A stretch of DNA of 64,000 bases from Klebsiella michiganensis (GTDB lineage Bacteria; Pseudomonadota; Gammaproteobacteria; Enterobacterales; Enterobacteriaceae), in NCBI GenBank assembly GCA_000963575.1, contig CP011077.1, positions 3,844,001 through 3,908,000 on the forward strand, written 5' to 3'. Under the pieces are notes generated by a model. That model did not search any database. It saw only the letters and a program-made list of their open reading frames with translations, and was not told the origin of the DNA. This document shows, piece by piece, positions 43,317 to 51,765 of this stretch (position 1 is its first letter; the number at the start of each line of letters is the position of its first letter). The position numbers and the translations under genes are program-made.

Positions 43317-44443
43317 AATTTCACCTGATTTTGTTTTAAGGCATTTAAAATGCGGCCACAGGCCTCGCCATCGCCGTAAGGGTTATGGGCACGGCTCATC
43401 GCATTATATTCCTGCTCATCGCGGAGCAGTCGGGTGACTTCGGCAACAATTCTCTCTTCATCGGTCCCCACTAAGCGTACAGTACCTGCGGCAACCGCCT
43501 CAGGACGCTCGGTGGTTTCGCGCATCACCAAAACGGGTTTCCCAAGAGAAGGCGCCTCTTCCTGAATTCCACCGGAATCGGTCAAAATAAGCCAAGCGTG
43601 GTTCATGAGATAAACAAAGGGCAGATACTCTTGAGGCTCAATCAAAATCACATTTTCGATATGCCCCAAAATACGCCTTACAGGCTCACTGACGTTGGGA
43701 TTCAGGTGAACCGGATACACTATCTGCACATCGCTGTTTTGTGCGGCAATTCTTGCCAGCGCGCGGCAAATACGTTCAAAACCATCACCAAAACTTTCCC
43801 GACGGTGGCCGGTAACCAGAATCATTTTTTTGCTGGCATCGAGGAAGGGGTGTTTCGCCTCAATGTCCTGACGCACAGTGTCTTGAGCCAGGACTCGATC
43901 GCGAACGGAAAGCAATGCGTCAATCACGCTGTTGCCGGTCACAAAGATTTTTTCTTCGCTGATGTTTTCTTTTAGCAGGTTCTGACGTGAGTTTTCCGTC
44001 GGTGCAAAATGCCAGGAAGCAAGATGGCCGGTTAAAGTACGGTTTGCTTCCTCCGGCCATGGGGAGTAAAGATCGCCCGTGCGCAACCCCGCCTCAACGT
44101 GACCGACAGGAATCCGCTGATAGAAAGCCGCAAGGCTCGCCGCAACGGTAGTGGTGGTATCGCCATGAACTAAAACAACATCCGGCTTAAAGGATTCCAA
44201 AATAGGCTTTAGCCCTTCCAGAATACGGCAGGTAATTTCCGTCAAGCCCTGCCCCGGTTTCATGATATTTAAGTCATAGTCTGGCGTAATGGAAAAAAGG
44301 TGTAATACCTGATCCAGCATCTCACGATGCTGTGCCGTTACACATACTTTCGCGTCAAAAAACGCGTCTTTTGCCAACGCATCCACCAGCGGGGCCATTT
44401 TTATAGCCTCCGGGCGCGTGCCAAAAACGGTTAATACTTTCAC
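43313..44443 (-). CDS. wecB: WecB, UDP-GlcNAc 2-epimerase
   Basis: Non-hydrolysing epimerase of UDP-GlcNAc to UDP-ManNAc, for ECA. The start is a GTG at KVLTVFGTRPEAIK, giving 376 residues as in E. coli; the frame continues 43 codons upstream into the wzzE gap, but that part has no conserved sequence. Family blocks: TAQHREMLDQVL, VHGDTTTTVAASLAAFYQRIPVGHVEAGLRTG (in two parts) and LTDSGGIQEEAPSLGKP. Confidence 0.97.
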   Translation of the reverse strand: MKVLTVFGTRPEAIKMAPLVDALAKDAFFDAKVCVTAQHREMLDQVLHLFSITPDYDLNIMKPGQGLTEITCRILEGLKPILESFKPDVVLVHGDTTTTVAASLAAFYQRIPVGHVEAGLRTGDLYSPWPEEANRTLTGHLASWHFAPTENSRQNLLKENISEEKIFVTGNSVIDALLSVRDRVLAQDTVRQDIEAKHPFLDASKKMILVTGHRRESFGDGFERICRALARIAAQNSDVQIVYPVHLNPNVSEPVRRILGHIENVILIEPQEYLPFVYLMNHAWLILTDSGGIQEEAPSLGKPVLVMRETTERPEAVAAGTVRLVGTDEERIVAEVTRLLRDEQEYNAMSRAHNPYGDGEACGRILNALKQNQVKL

Positions 44444-44505
44444 GGTGATTCTCTTATGTTGAATAAGGTGGAGGCATTCCATCGCTCCTCCACCGGGTAA
44501 AGGGC

Positions 44506-45552
44506 TTACGCTGTCTTTGGGCGGCGAGCTAACGCTACACCTGCACCGATAAGCGCCCCAACCGCACCCCACATAATCAGCAAGAACGCACGACGAGGAC
44601 TGTCACGCTTAACCGGCTCTTCTGGCGTGCGTAAATAGCGGTAGGTCTGGAAACGAGCATCGACGGTCGGCCCAACATTCAGCGTGTTTAACATCGCCCG
44701 GTTTTGATCGTAATCGATATCAAAATCAGGCCCTACGGCCTGGAGGCTTTCCAGGCGAGCCTGGAGCATAGGGCGACCCAGCATGAACATTTCTGAATCC
44801 GGAAGTTCTTCTGCGGGGACATTCGTCTCGCTTCGGGTAATATTTTGCTGTTGAGCAATTTTCAGCGCCTGCTCAGTGCTTTTCATTTTGCGATCGTAGA
44901 TAGACTTCGCCACAGCCTCCTGCCGTTTTACCTGCGCTTTCATCTGAATGGTACGCGCAGCCCAGGCACCGGTAAGCTCTTCATTCAGATGGCTGGCCGC
45001 ACGCTGGCTGGCAAAAGCAACGTATTGCCGCAAGAGGTTATTGGCATCAGCGGCAGTTTCAGCCACCAGCTTTACGCTATCGCTGATATTACGGGCGCTG
45101 TCGCCCGGCGAGTACTGAATATTATCGACGATCTCATCCAGCAGTGCGGCATCGGCTTTGCTGTTCCCCACCTGACGCTGCTTGTAATAATCCGTCTGTA
45201 ACCAGAAATCCCTGCGGGTATCATAGGCTGAAAGCTGTACGATGAACTCTTTGTACGCTTCATCCATTACCGAAGGCTGATCTGCCGTCGCCATATTGGC
45301 TTTCACATCGAGGTTGCGCAGGAACTGCTGCTGAGAATAGTAGCCCCCCAACATATTGACCGTTGGGCGGTCGGTGATAGCCGTTGCGCTCCACTCTTGT
45401 TTCGCTAAAAAGGTGTAAATCAGCGCAATAAGGGCAAACACTAAGGCAATTCCGATAATCCAGAATTTGCCCTGCCACAGCGTGCGAAACAAGCCGCGAA
45501 TATCCAGCTCATTCTCCACTACCGGGTAATTACCTGGCACATGCTCTTTCAT
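44506..45552 (-). CDS. wzzE: WzzE, ECA chain-length regulator
   Basis: Polysaccharide co-polymerase that sets ECA chain length and assembles cyclic ECA. It has 348 residues as in E. coli. Two membrane helices (about residues 33-52 and 320-340) flank a periplasmic coiled-coil domain; the Pro-rich segment before the second helix (RTPEEPVKRDSPRRAF) is the family mark. It lies 22 bp after wecA. Confidence 0.96.
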   Translation of the reverse strand: MKEHVPGNYPVVENELDIRGLFRTLWQGKFWIIGIALVFALIALIYTFLAKQEWSATAITDRPTVNMLGGYYSQQQFLRNLDVKANMATADQPSVMDEAYKEFIVQLSAYDTRRDFWLQTDYYKQRQVGNSKADAALLDEIVDNIQYSPGDSARNISDSVKLVAETAADANNLLRQYVAFASQRAASHLNEELTGAWAARTIQMKAQVKRQEAVAKSIYDRKMKSTEQALKIAQQQNITRSETNVPAEELPDSEMFMLGRPMLQARLESLQAVGPDFDIDYDQNRAMLNTLNVGPTVDARFQTYRYLRTPEEPVKRDSPRRAFLLIMWGAVGALIGAGVALARRPKTA

Positions 45553-45574
45553 CGCTTCCCCAATTCAAGTCAGA

Positions 45575-46666
45575 CTAAATGTTTACGTTGTTGTTTCTGC
45601 GAATGCGACGTTTATGGCGCCTGATAAAACGAGCCACTTTCCAGGCTCGTTTAATACAAAAATCGTATAGTACAAATGCTAGCAAGAACAATGCCAACAT
45701 CAGCCACTCTGGGACAAAGTGTAAATATTCAGCAGTAACGCCAATGGCTGCAAGCAGCGCTGCAGCAAGGGTGATCAGCACAAACGCCTGCCTTGAAGTA
45801 AACCCAGCGCGCATGATCAAATGATGAATATGCTGCCGGTCTGCGGAGAACGGGCTCATCCCTTTACGCAACCGACGATACATAATAGCAATCATGTCCA
45901 TCAGCGGGATCGCGATAATCCATAGCGCGGTAACCGGGCTGATCGGGTGTGTTTTACCCTGGGTGGTTTCCAGCAAGATCCAGATAACGGTAAAGCCGAT
46001 GAGCGTGCTGCCGGCGTCTCCCATAAAAACTTTATAGCGACGTCCTAACAGGCCAAGATTCAAAAGGATATAGGGCAGAATGGCGACGATCATGGCGAAG
46101 CACCACATCCCCAAACTATGCTGACCATCCAGAAGCAGGATTATGCCCATAGCTGCAAAAGAAACCGAAGAGAGTCCCCCCAGCAGGCCATCAATGCCAT
46201 CTACCATGTTGAACGCGTTGATCGCCGCCCAAACAGCAAACAGCGTCAGGAAATAGCCAAAAGGTCCAAGCACCAGTTCCCATGAACCGAAAATGAAACC
46301 CAGGCTACTAAGGCAAAGCTTGCCGTAGGACATCATGATAATGGCAATAAGAGCTTGCACAAAAGCCCTTATCTTCACGCTGATATCGAAGCGATCGTCC
46401 AGCGCACCAACCAAAACCAACACGCCGGCACAGGAGAGGTAAAGCCAAAGGTGCGGAATATAATCATTACTAATTAAGAAGGTAAAACATATACCCGCAT
46501 ATACTGAAATACCGCCTACAAGCGGGATTGATCCCTGATGTCGCTTACGGAAATTGGGCTTATCAACCAGCCCTACTTTGCGAGCAACTTTACGCGCACA
46601 AAAAAGAAATGTGGTAGTAAATAAAAAAACCAGGATTAAATCAGTTCCAGCGGTGAATAGATTCAC
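45575..46666 (-). CDS. wecA: WecA, undecaprenyl-phosphate GlcNAc-1-phosphate transferase
   Basis: Starts ECA and O-antigen synthesis by making undecaprenyl-PP-GlcNAc; inner-membrane, PNPT family. It has 363 residues (E. coli 367; the shorter C-terminal tail is basic, RRHKRRIRRNNN). About eleven helices. Catalytic blocks: GALDDRFDIS, NAFNMVDGIDGLLGG, VFMGDAGSTLIGF and the cytosolic DRQHIHHLIMRAG. First gene of the operon; the 254 bp to rho holds the rho terminator and presumably the wec promoter. Confidence 0.97.
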   Translation of the reverse strand: MNLFTAGTDLILVFLFTTTFLFCARKVARKVGLVDKPNFRKRHQGSIPLVGGISVYAGICFTFLISNDYIPHLWLYLSCAGVLVLVGALDDRFDISVKIRAFVQALIAIIMMSYGKLCLSSLGFIFGSWELVLGPFGYFLTLFAVWAAINAFNMVDGIDGLLGGLSSVSFAAMGIILLLDGQHSLGMWCFAMIVAILPYILLNLGLLGRRYKVFMGDAGSTLIGFTVIWILLETTQGKTHPISPVTALWIIAIPLMDMIAIMYRRLRKGMSPFSADRQHIHHLIMRAGFTSRQAFVLITLAAALLAAIGVTAEYLHFVPEWLMLALFLLAFVLYDFCIKRAWKVARFIRRHKRRIRRNNNVNI

Positions 46667-46872
46667 AGTGAAAACTCTCGACGAAATAAAGGATCAGATT
46701 CATTAGCATCATAGTTGCTCTCTGCAAGACCGGTATTTGCCACGGTTTCTCCTTGAAATGACTGCACGTTATACGTTCAGGTTGATGCTTGATCCGATAA
46801 AAAACACACTATCTATTGTTAGATAAGGCCAAGCCATAGGAATTAGCTGCTATGCATATCGTATAGAGCAGA

Positions 46873-46903
46873 AAAGAAAAACGCCACGACTAAGCGTGGC
46901 GTT
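46873..46903 (-). terminator. Terminator of rho
   Basis: Minus-strand stem AACGCCACG/CGTGGCGTT with 6 nt loop followed by TTTTC, 17 bp after the rho stop. The rest of 46667-46920 shows no gene. Confidence 0.85.
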
Positions 46904-46920
46904 CCCCGAGTTTTTGTTGC

Positions 46921-48180
46921 TTACGAGCGCTTCATCATGTCGAAGAAGTCATCGTTGGTTTTGGTCATTGCCAGCTTATTGATGAGGAATTCCATGGCAT
47001 CAATTTCACCCATTGGATGAATGATTTTGCGCAGAATCCACATTTTCTGCAGCTCTTCCTGCGTGGTGAGCAGCTCTTCTTTACGCGTACCGGAACGGTT
47101 GTAGTCGATAGCCGGGAAGACGCGTTTCTCAGCAATCTTACGGGACAAATGCAGTTCCATGTTGCCGGTGCCTTTAAACTCTTCGTAGATAACTTCATCC
47201 ATTTTAGAGCCGGTATCGATAAGCGCGGTGGCGATGATGGTCAGGCTACCGCCCTCTTCCACGTTACGTGCCGCACCGAAGAAGCGTTTTGGACGATGCA
47301 GGGCGTTTGCATCCACACCACCGGTCAGGACTTTGCCCGATGCCGGAACCACGGTGTTGTAGGCACGCGCCAGACGAGTGATGGAGTCCAACAGAATGAT
47401 AACGTCTTTCTTGTGTTCAACCAGACGCTTCGCCTTCTCGATAACCATTTCGGCAACCTGAACGTGACGAGAGGCTGGTTCATCAAAGGTAGAAGCAACA
47501 ACTTCACCTTTAACCAGACGCTGCATCTCGGTCACTTCTTCCGGACGTTCGTCGATCAGCAGTACCATCAGGACACAGTCTGGATGGTTATAAGCAATGC
47601 TCTGCGCAATGTTCTGCAGCAGCATGGTTTTACCGGCTTTCGGCGGTGCCACGATCAGGCCACGCTGGCCGCGACCGATTGGCGATGCCAGATCCAGCAC
47701 GCGAGCGGTTAAGTCTTCGGTAGAACCGTTGCCACGCTCCATACGCAGACGAGAGTTTGCATGCAGAGGCGTTAAGTTTTCGAACAGGATCTTGCTACGG
47801 GCGTTTTCCGGCTTATCGTAGTTAACTTCGTTAACCTTCAGCAGCGCAAAGTAGCGTTCGCCTTCTTTTGGCGGACGAATCTTACCGGAGATAGTATCCC
47901 CTGTGCGGAGGTTGAAACGGCGGATTTGGCTGGGAGAAACGTAGATGTCGTCGGGACCGGCGAGGTAGGAGCTGTCTGCGGAGCGGAGGAAACCAAATCC
48001 ATCCTGCAGTATCTCCAGTACACCGTCACCAAAGATATCTTCGCCACTCTTAGCGTGTTGCTTCAGGATGGAGAAAATGATGTCCTGCTTGCGCATGCGG
48101 GCTTGGTTTTCCAGCCCCATATTTTCGCCGAGAGTAATCAGCTCAGAAACCGGCGTATTCTTTAATTCGGTAAGATTCAT
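46921..48180 (-). CDS. rho: Transcription termination factor Rho
   Basis: Hexameric RNA-dependent ATPase/helicase. It has 419 residues as in E. coli. The N-terminal OB-fold RNA-binding domain includes GFGFLRSADSSYLAGPDDIYVSP (in parts, about 60-85); Walker A is APPKAGKTM, Walker B LMVLLIDERPEEV, and the R-loop/Q-loop region lies in VLTGGVDANALHRPKRFFGAARN. Preceded by a leader of about 360 bp, in keeping with autogenous termination known for E. coli rho. Confidence 0.99.
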   Translation of the reverse strand: MNLTELKNTPVSELITLGENMGLENQARMRKQDIIFSILKQHAKSGEDIFGDGVLEILQDGFGFLRSADSSYLAGPDDIYVSPSQIRRFNLRTGDTISGKIRPPKEGERYFALLKVNEVNYDKPENARSKILFENLTPLHANSRLRMERGNGSTEDLTARVLDLASPIGRGQRGLIVAPPKAGKTMLLQNIAQSIAYNHPDCVLMVLLIDERPEEVTEMQRLVKGEVVASTFDEPASRHVQVAEMVIEKAKRLVEHKKDVIILLDSITRLARAYNTVVPASGKVLTGGVDANALHRPKRFFGAARNVEEGGSLTIIATALIDTGSKMDEVIYEEFKGTGNMELHLSRKIAEKRVFPAIDYNRSGTRKEELLTTQEELQKMWILRKIIHPMGEIDAMEFLINKLAMTKTNDDFFDMMKRS

Positions 48181-48541
48181 AATGGTGGGTTCTTAAACTC
48201 GGGGTAAATCTCGAACTTAGTTTCGTGAATGGTATGGCAGGGTCATCCGTGCCTGTTTAATGGCTACCACACATGTCTGATCGCTGCCTGGTCATAGGAA
48301 ATACGCAGAACTGAAACGACAAGACGGAATGGGTGATAAGCCCGAATTCGGTTATGCGTCCGTTGTGATTGCTGTAAAAGAGAGTTGATTTGACAGCGAA
48401 CGGGAAGCATTAAGGTAATACAAAGATTCAAACTTAAGGGCAAGTTTAAAGCGAAGTCATAGGTAACTTAGCATGTGTGACGCCGGGCGTCCAGCAGCTC
48501 GCAAAAAAATGCAAACGCGGCACGCACCGGCTGAGATTCCA
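48181..48541 (-). promoter_or_regulatory. rho upstream leader region
   Basis: 361 bp between trxA and rho, expected to hold the rho promoter and the autogenously controlled leader. From memory, a block CCGTCTTGTCGTTTCAGTTC plus TGCGTATT resembles the E. coli rhoL coding sequence, but the RhoL frame here is broken: a TAA lies upstream without a start and a TGA follows soon after. No promoter was assigned. Confidence 0.5.
48264..48410 (-). CDS. 48-codon upstream frame in the rho leader
   Basis: ATG at 48410 to TAG at 48264, reading MLPVRCQINSLLQQSQ and continuing with a basic, Arg/His-rich sequence. It covers the place where E. coli encodes the leader peptide RhoL but is in another frame, and there is no clear Shine-Dalgarno. 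It may be a translated leader or a chance frame. Confidence 0.3.
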   Translation of the reverse strand: MLPVRCQINSLLQQSQRTHNRIRAYHPFRLVVSVLRISYDQAAIRHVW

Positions 48542-48871
48542 TTATGCCAGATTAGCGTCGAGGAACTCTTTTAACTGGCCTTTAGACAGCGCACCCACTT
48601 TGGTCGCAGCAACTTCGCCATTTTTGAACAGCAACAGGGTTGGGATACCACGGATGCCGTACTTCGGCGCCGTACCCGGGTTCTGATCGATGTTCAGCTT
48701 AGCTACGGTGATTTTGCCCTGATATTCATCAGCGATCTCGTCGAGAATCGGGGCGATCATTTTACATGGACCACACCACTCTGCCCAGAAATCAACCAGA
48801 ATCAACCCTTCAGCTTGAAGCACGTCCGTGTCGAAACTGCCGTCAGTCAGGTGAATAATTTTATCGCTCAT
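48542..48871 (-). CDS. trxA: Thioredoxin 1
   Basis: Cytosolic disulfide reductant for ribonucleotide reductase, PAPS reductase and others. The start at MSDKIIHLTD gives 109 residues as in E. coli, with GTGGAG upstream; 14 further open codons are not conserved. The active site WCGPC has Cys33 and Cys36; the cis-proline loop is GIPTLLLF. Divergent from rhlB. Confidence 0.98.
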   Translation of the reverse strand: MSDKIIHLTDGSFDTDVLQAEGLILVDFWAEWCGPCKMIAPILDEIADEYQGKITVAKLNIDQNPGTAPKYGIRGIPTLLLFKNGEVAATKVGALSKGQLKEFLDANLA

Positions 48872-49002
48872 GTTCAACTCCACAGGATTATGTCTACCTT
48901 GTTGGTGTAGCATTAACCAACTTGGGGTGACTTTATTTCACCCGGTTTATTTCAACGGATGTGCTTTCGTAAAGCAATAGTAAACTGATATTCTACCACA
49001 CT

Positions 49003-50271
49003 ATGAGCAAAACACATTTGACCGAAAAGAAGTTTTCCGACTTCGCCCTGCACCCTAAGGTGATAGAAGCCCTTGAAAATAAAGGGTTTCATAACTGCAC
49101 CCCAATCCAGGCACTCGCACTTCCGCTGACTCTGGCGAATCGTGACGTTGCAGGGCAGGCGCAAACCGGTACAGGCAAAACGATGGCGTTTCTGACGTCC
49201 ACGTTCCACTATTTACTTTCTCACCCGGTTCCAGAGAACCGTCAAGTGAATCAGCCGCGCGCCTTGATTATGGCGCCAACCCGCGAGTTAGCGGTACAGA
49301 TTCACTCTGATGCGGAACCGCTGGCGCAGGCGACTGGCCTGAAGCTTGGCCTTGCCTATGGCGGCGACGGCTATGACAAACAGCTGAAAGTGCTGGAAAG
49401 CGGCGTCGATATTTTGATCGGCACGACTGGCAGACTGATTGATTACGCCAAACAAAATCACATTAACCTGGGCTCGATTCAGGTTGTGGTCCTGGATGAA
49501 GCCGATCGTATGTACGATCTTGGCTTTATCAAAGACATTCGCTGGCTGTTCCGCCGCATGCCGCCGGTCACCCAGCGCCTGAATATGCTGTTCTCAGCCA
49601 CGCTCTCCTACCGCGTACGTGAGCTGGCTTTCGAGCAGATGAACAATGCGGAATATGTGGAAGTTGAGCCAGAGCAGAGAACCGGCCACCGCATTAAAGA
49701 AGAGCTTTTCTATCCTTCTAACGAAGAGAAAATGCGTCTGCTGCAAACGCTGCTCGAAGAAGAATGGCCGGATCGTGCCATTATCTTTGCTAACACTAAA
49801 CATCGCTGTGAAGATATTTGGGGCCATCTGGCCGCCGACGGTCACCGCGTTGGGCTGCTAACCGGCGATGTCGCACAGAAAAAACGCCTGCGCATTCTGG
49901 AAGAGTTTACTCGCGGCGATCTGGACATTCTGGTCGCAACAGACGTGGCGGCTCGCGGCCTGCATATTCCAGCTGTTACGCACGTCTTTAACTACGATCT
50001 GCCTGATGACTGTGAAGATTACGTTCACCGTATTGGCCGTACCGGTCGTGCCGGGGCAAGCGGTCATTCGATCAGCCTCGCTTGTGAAGACTACGCCCTG
50101 AACTTATCGGCGATCGAAACCTATATTGGCCACGCCATTCCGGTGAGCAAATATAACGCTGAAGCACTGTTAAATGAGTTCCCACCGCCAAAACGTCTGA
50201 CCCGCAGCCGCCCAGGCAACGGTCCACGCCGCGGTGGTGCTCCTCGTGGTAATCGTCGTCGCGCAGGTTAA
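49003..50271 (+). CDS. rhlB: DEAD-box RNA helicase RhlB
   Basis: RNA helicase of the degradosome, bound to RNase E. It has 422 residues (E. coli 421). Q motif FHNCTPIQALALPL, Walker A AQTGTGKT, DEAD in VLDEADRMYDLGF, SAT in FSATLS, and motif VI HRIGRTGRAG. The C-terminus is Arg/Gly/Pro-rich (RSRPGNGPRRGGAPRGNRRR), as in E. coli. It lies 8 bp before gppA, so the two are cotranscribed. Confidence 0.98.
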   Translation: MSKTHLTEKKFSDFALHPKVIEALENKGFHNCTPIQALALPLTLANRDVAGQAQTGTGKTMAFLTSTFHYLLSHPVPENRQVNQPRALIMAPTRELAVQIHSDAEPLAQATGLKLGLAYGGDGYDKQLKVLESGVDILIGTTGRLIDYAKQNHINLGSIQVVVLDEADRMYDLGFIKDIRWLFRRMPPVTQRLNMLFSATLSYRVRELAFEQMNNAEYVEVEPEQRTGHRIKEELFYPSNEEKMRLLQTLLEEEWPDRAIIFANTKHRCEDIWGHLAADGHRVGLLTGDVAQKKRLRILEEFTRGDLDILVATDVAARGLHIPAVTHVFNYDLPDDCEDYVHRIGRTGRAGASGHSISLACEDYALNLSAIETYIGHAIPVSKYNAEALLNEFPPPKRLTRSRPGNGPRRGGAPRGNRRRAG

Positions 50272-50279
50272 AAAAATCT

Positions 50280-51764
50280 ATGCTTAGTACCGCCTCACTC
50301 TATGCAGCAATTGATCTGGGTTCTAACAGTTTTCATATGTTGGTTGTGCGTGAGGTGGCAGGAAGTATACAAACCCTGACCCGCATTAAGCGAAAAGTTC
50401 GCCTCGCTGCTGGCCTCAACAGCGAGTGCGTTCTCTCCCCGGAAGCCATGGAACGCGGCTGGCAATGCCTGCGCTTATTTGCTGAACGTCTTCAGGATAT
50501 CCCTCAGAATCAGATTCGTGTTGTGGCAACAGCCACGCTGCGTCTCGCCGTTAATGCCGATGTTTTTTTGCAAAAAGCACAGCAAATCCTTGGCTGCCCG
50601 GTACAGGTTATTCGCGGTGAAGAAGAAGCCCGTCTGATTTATCAGGGCGTTGCCCACACCACCGGCGGAGACGATCGCCGTCTGGTGGTCGATATCGGTG
50701 GGGCCAGTACTGAACTGGTGACGGGCACCGGCGCGCAGACGACCTCGTTATTCAGCCTCTCAATGGGTTGTGTCACGTGGCTGGAGCGTTTCTTTAGCGA
50801 CAGAAATCTTGCTCAGGAAAACTTCGCGGCGGCGGAAGAGGCGGCGGCGGAAGTGCTCAGCCCGGTCATTGCCGAGCTTAAAAACCACGGCTGGAAGATT
50901 TGTGTCGGCGCTTCAGGTACCGTGCAGGCGCTGCAGGAAATCATGATGGCGCAGGGGATGGATGAACGCATTACCCTGGCAAAACTTCAGCAGCTAAAAC
51001 AGCGGGCTATTCAGTGCGGTCGGCTGGAAGAGCTGGAAATTGAAGGCCTCACCCTGGAGCGGGCGCTGGTTTTCCCCAGCGGTCTGGCCATTCTCATCGC
51101 TATCTTCGAACAGCTCGGCATTGAATGCATGACGCTTGCCGGGGGCGCGCTGCGCGAAGGTTTGGTTTATGGGATGCTGCATCTTGCGGTTGACCAGGAA
51201 ATTCGCCAGCGAACGCTGCGCAACGTTCAGCGCCGCTTTATGGTGGACACTAGCCAGGCGGCTCGTGTGGAACAGCTTGCGCAGAATTTTGCTTCGCAAA
51301 TAGCAGAGCCGTGGGGGCTGGATCCACTCAGTCAACAGATGCTGGCGAGTAGCGCCCTGCTGCATGAAATTGGCTTAAGTATCGATTTTAAACATGCTCC
51401 TCAGCATGCGGCGTATCTGGTGAGAAACCTGGATTTACCGGGATACACGCCGGCGCAGAAAAAATTGTTGGCAACGCTGCTGCTCAACCAGACCAACCCT
51501 GTGGATCTCTCTTCGCTCCACCAGCAAAATGCGGTTCCGCCACGCGTGGCGGAAAGGCTTTGCCGCCTGTTGCGCCTGGCGATTATTTTTGCAAATCGCC
51601 GCCGGGACGATATTCTTCCCGAGATTAAGCTGCAGGCAGACGGCGAAACCTTGCATTTGGCATTGCCCGATACCTGGCTTGCCTGTCACCCTCTCGGTGC
51701 CGAACTGCTGGAACAGGAAAAACTCTGGCAGAGCTACGTCCACTGGCCGCTCAGCGTCAATTAA
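50280..51764 (+). CDS. gppA: GppA, guanosine-5'-triphosphate,3'-diphosphate pyrophosphatase
   Basis: Converts pppGpp to ppGpp and also cleaves polyphosphate; ASKHA-fold Ppx/GppA family. It has 494 residues as in E. coli. Phosphate-binding motifs AIDLGSNSFHMLV and VVDIGGASTELV are in the N-terminal half; an HD-like C-terminal domain contains SALLHEIGLSIDFKHAPQH. Convergent with rep, with one base between the stop codons. Confidence 0.97.
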   Translation: MLSTASLYAAIDLGSNSFHMLVVREVAGSIQTLTRIKRKVRLAAGLNSECVLSPEAMERGWQCLRLFAERLQDIPQNQIRVVATATLRLAVNADVFLQKAQQILGCPVQVIRGEEEARLIYQGVAHTTGGDDRRLVVDIGGASTELVTGTGAQTTSLFSLSMGCVTWLERFFSDRNLAQENFAAAEEAAAEVLSPVIAELKNHGWKICVGASGTVQALQEIMMAQGMDERITLAKLQQLKQRAIQCGRLEELEIEGLTLERALVFPSGLAILIAIFEQLGIECMTLAGGALREGLVYGMLHLAVDQEIRQRTLRNVQRRFMVDTSQAARVEQLAQNFASQIAEPWGLDPLSQQMLASSALLHEIGLSIDFKHAPQHAAYLVRNLDLPGYTPAQKKLLATLLLNQTNPVDLSSLHQQNAVPPRVAERLCRLLRLAIIFANRRRDDILPEIKLQADGETLHLALPDTWLACHPLGAELLEQEKLWQSYVHWPLSVN

Positions 51765-51765
51765 C

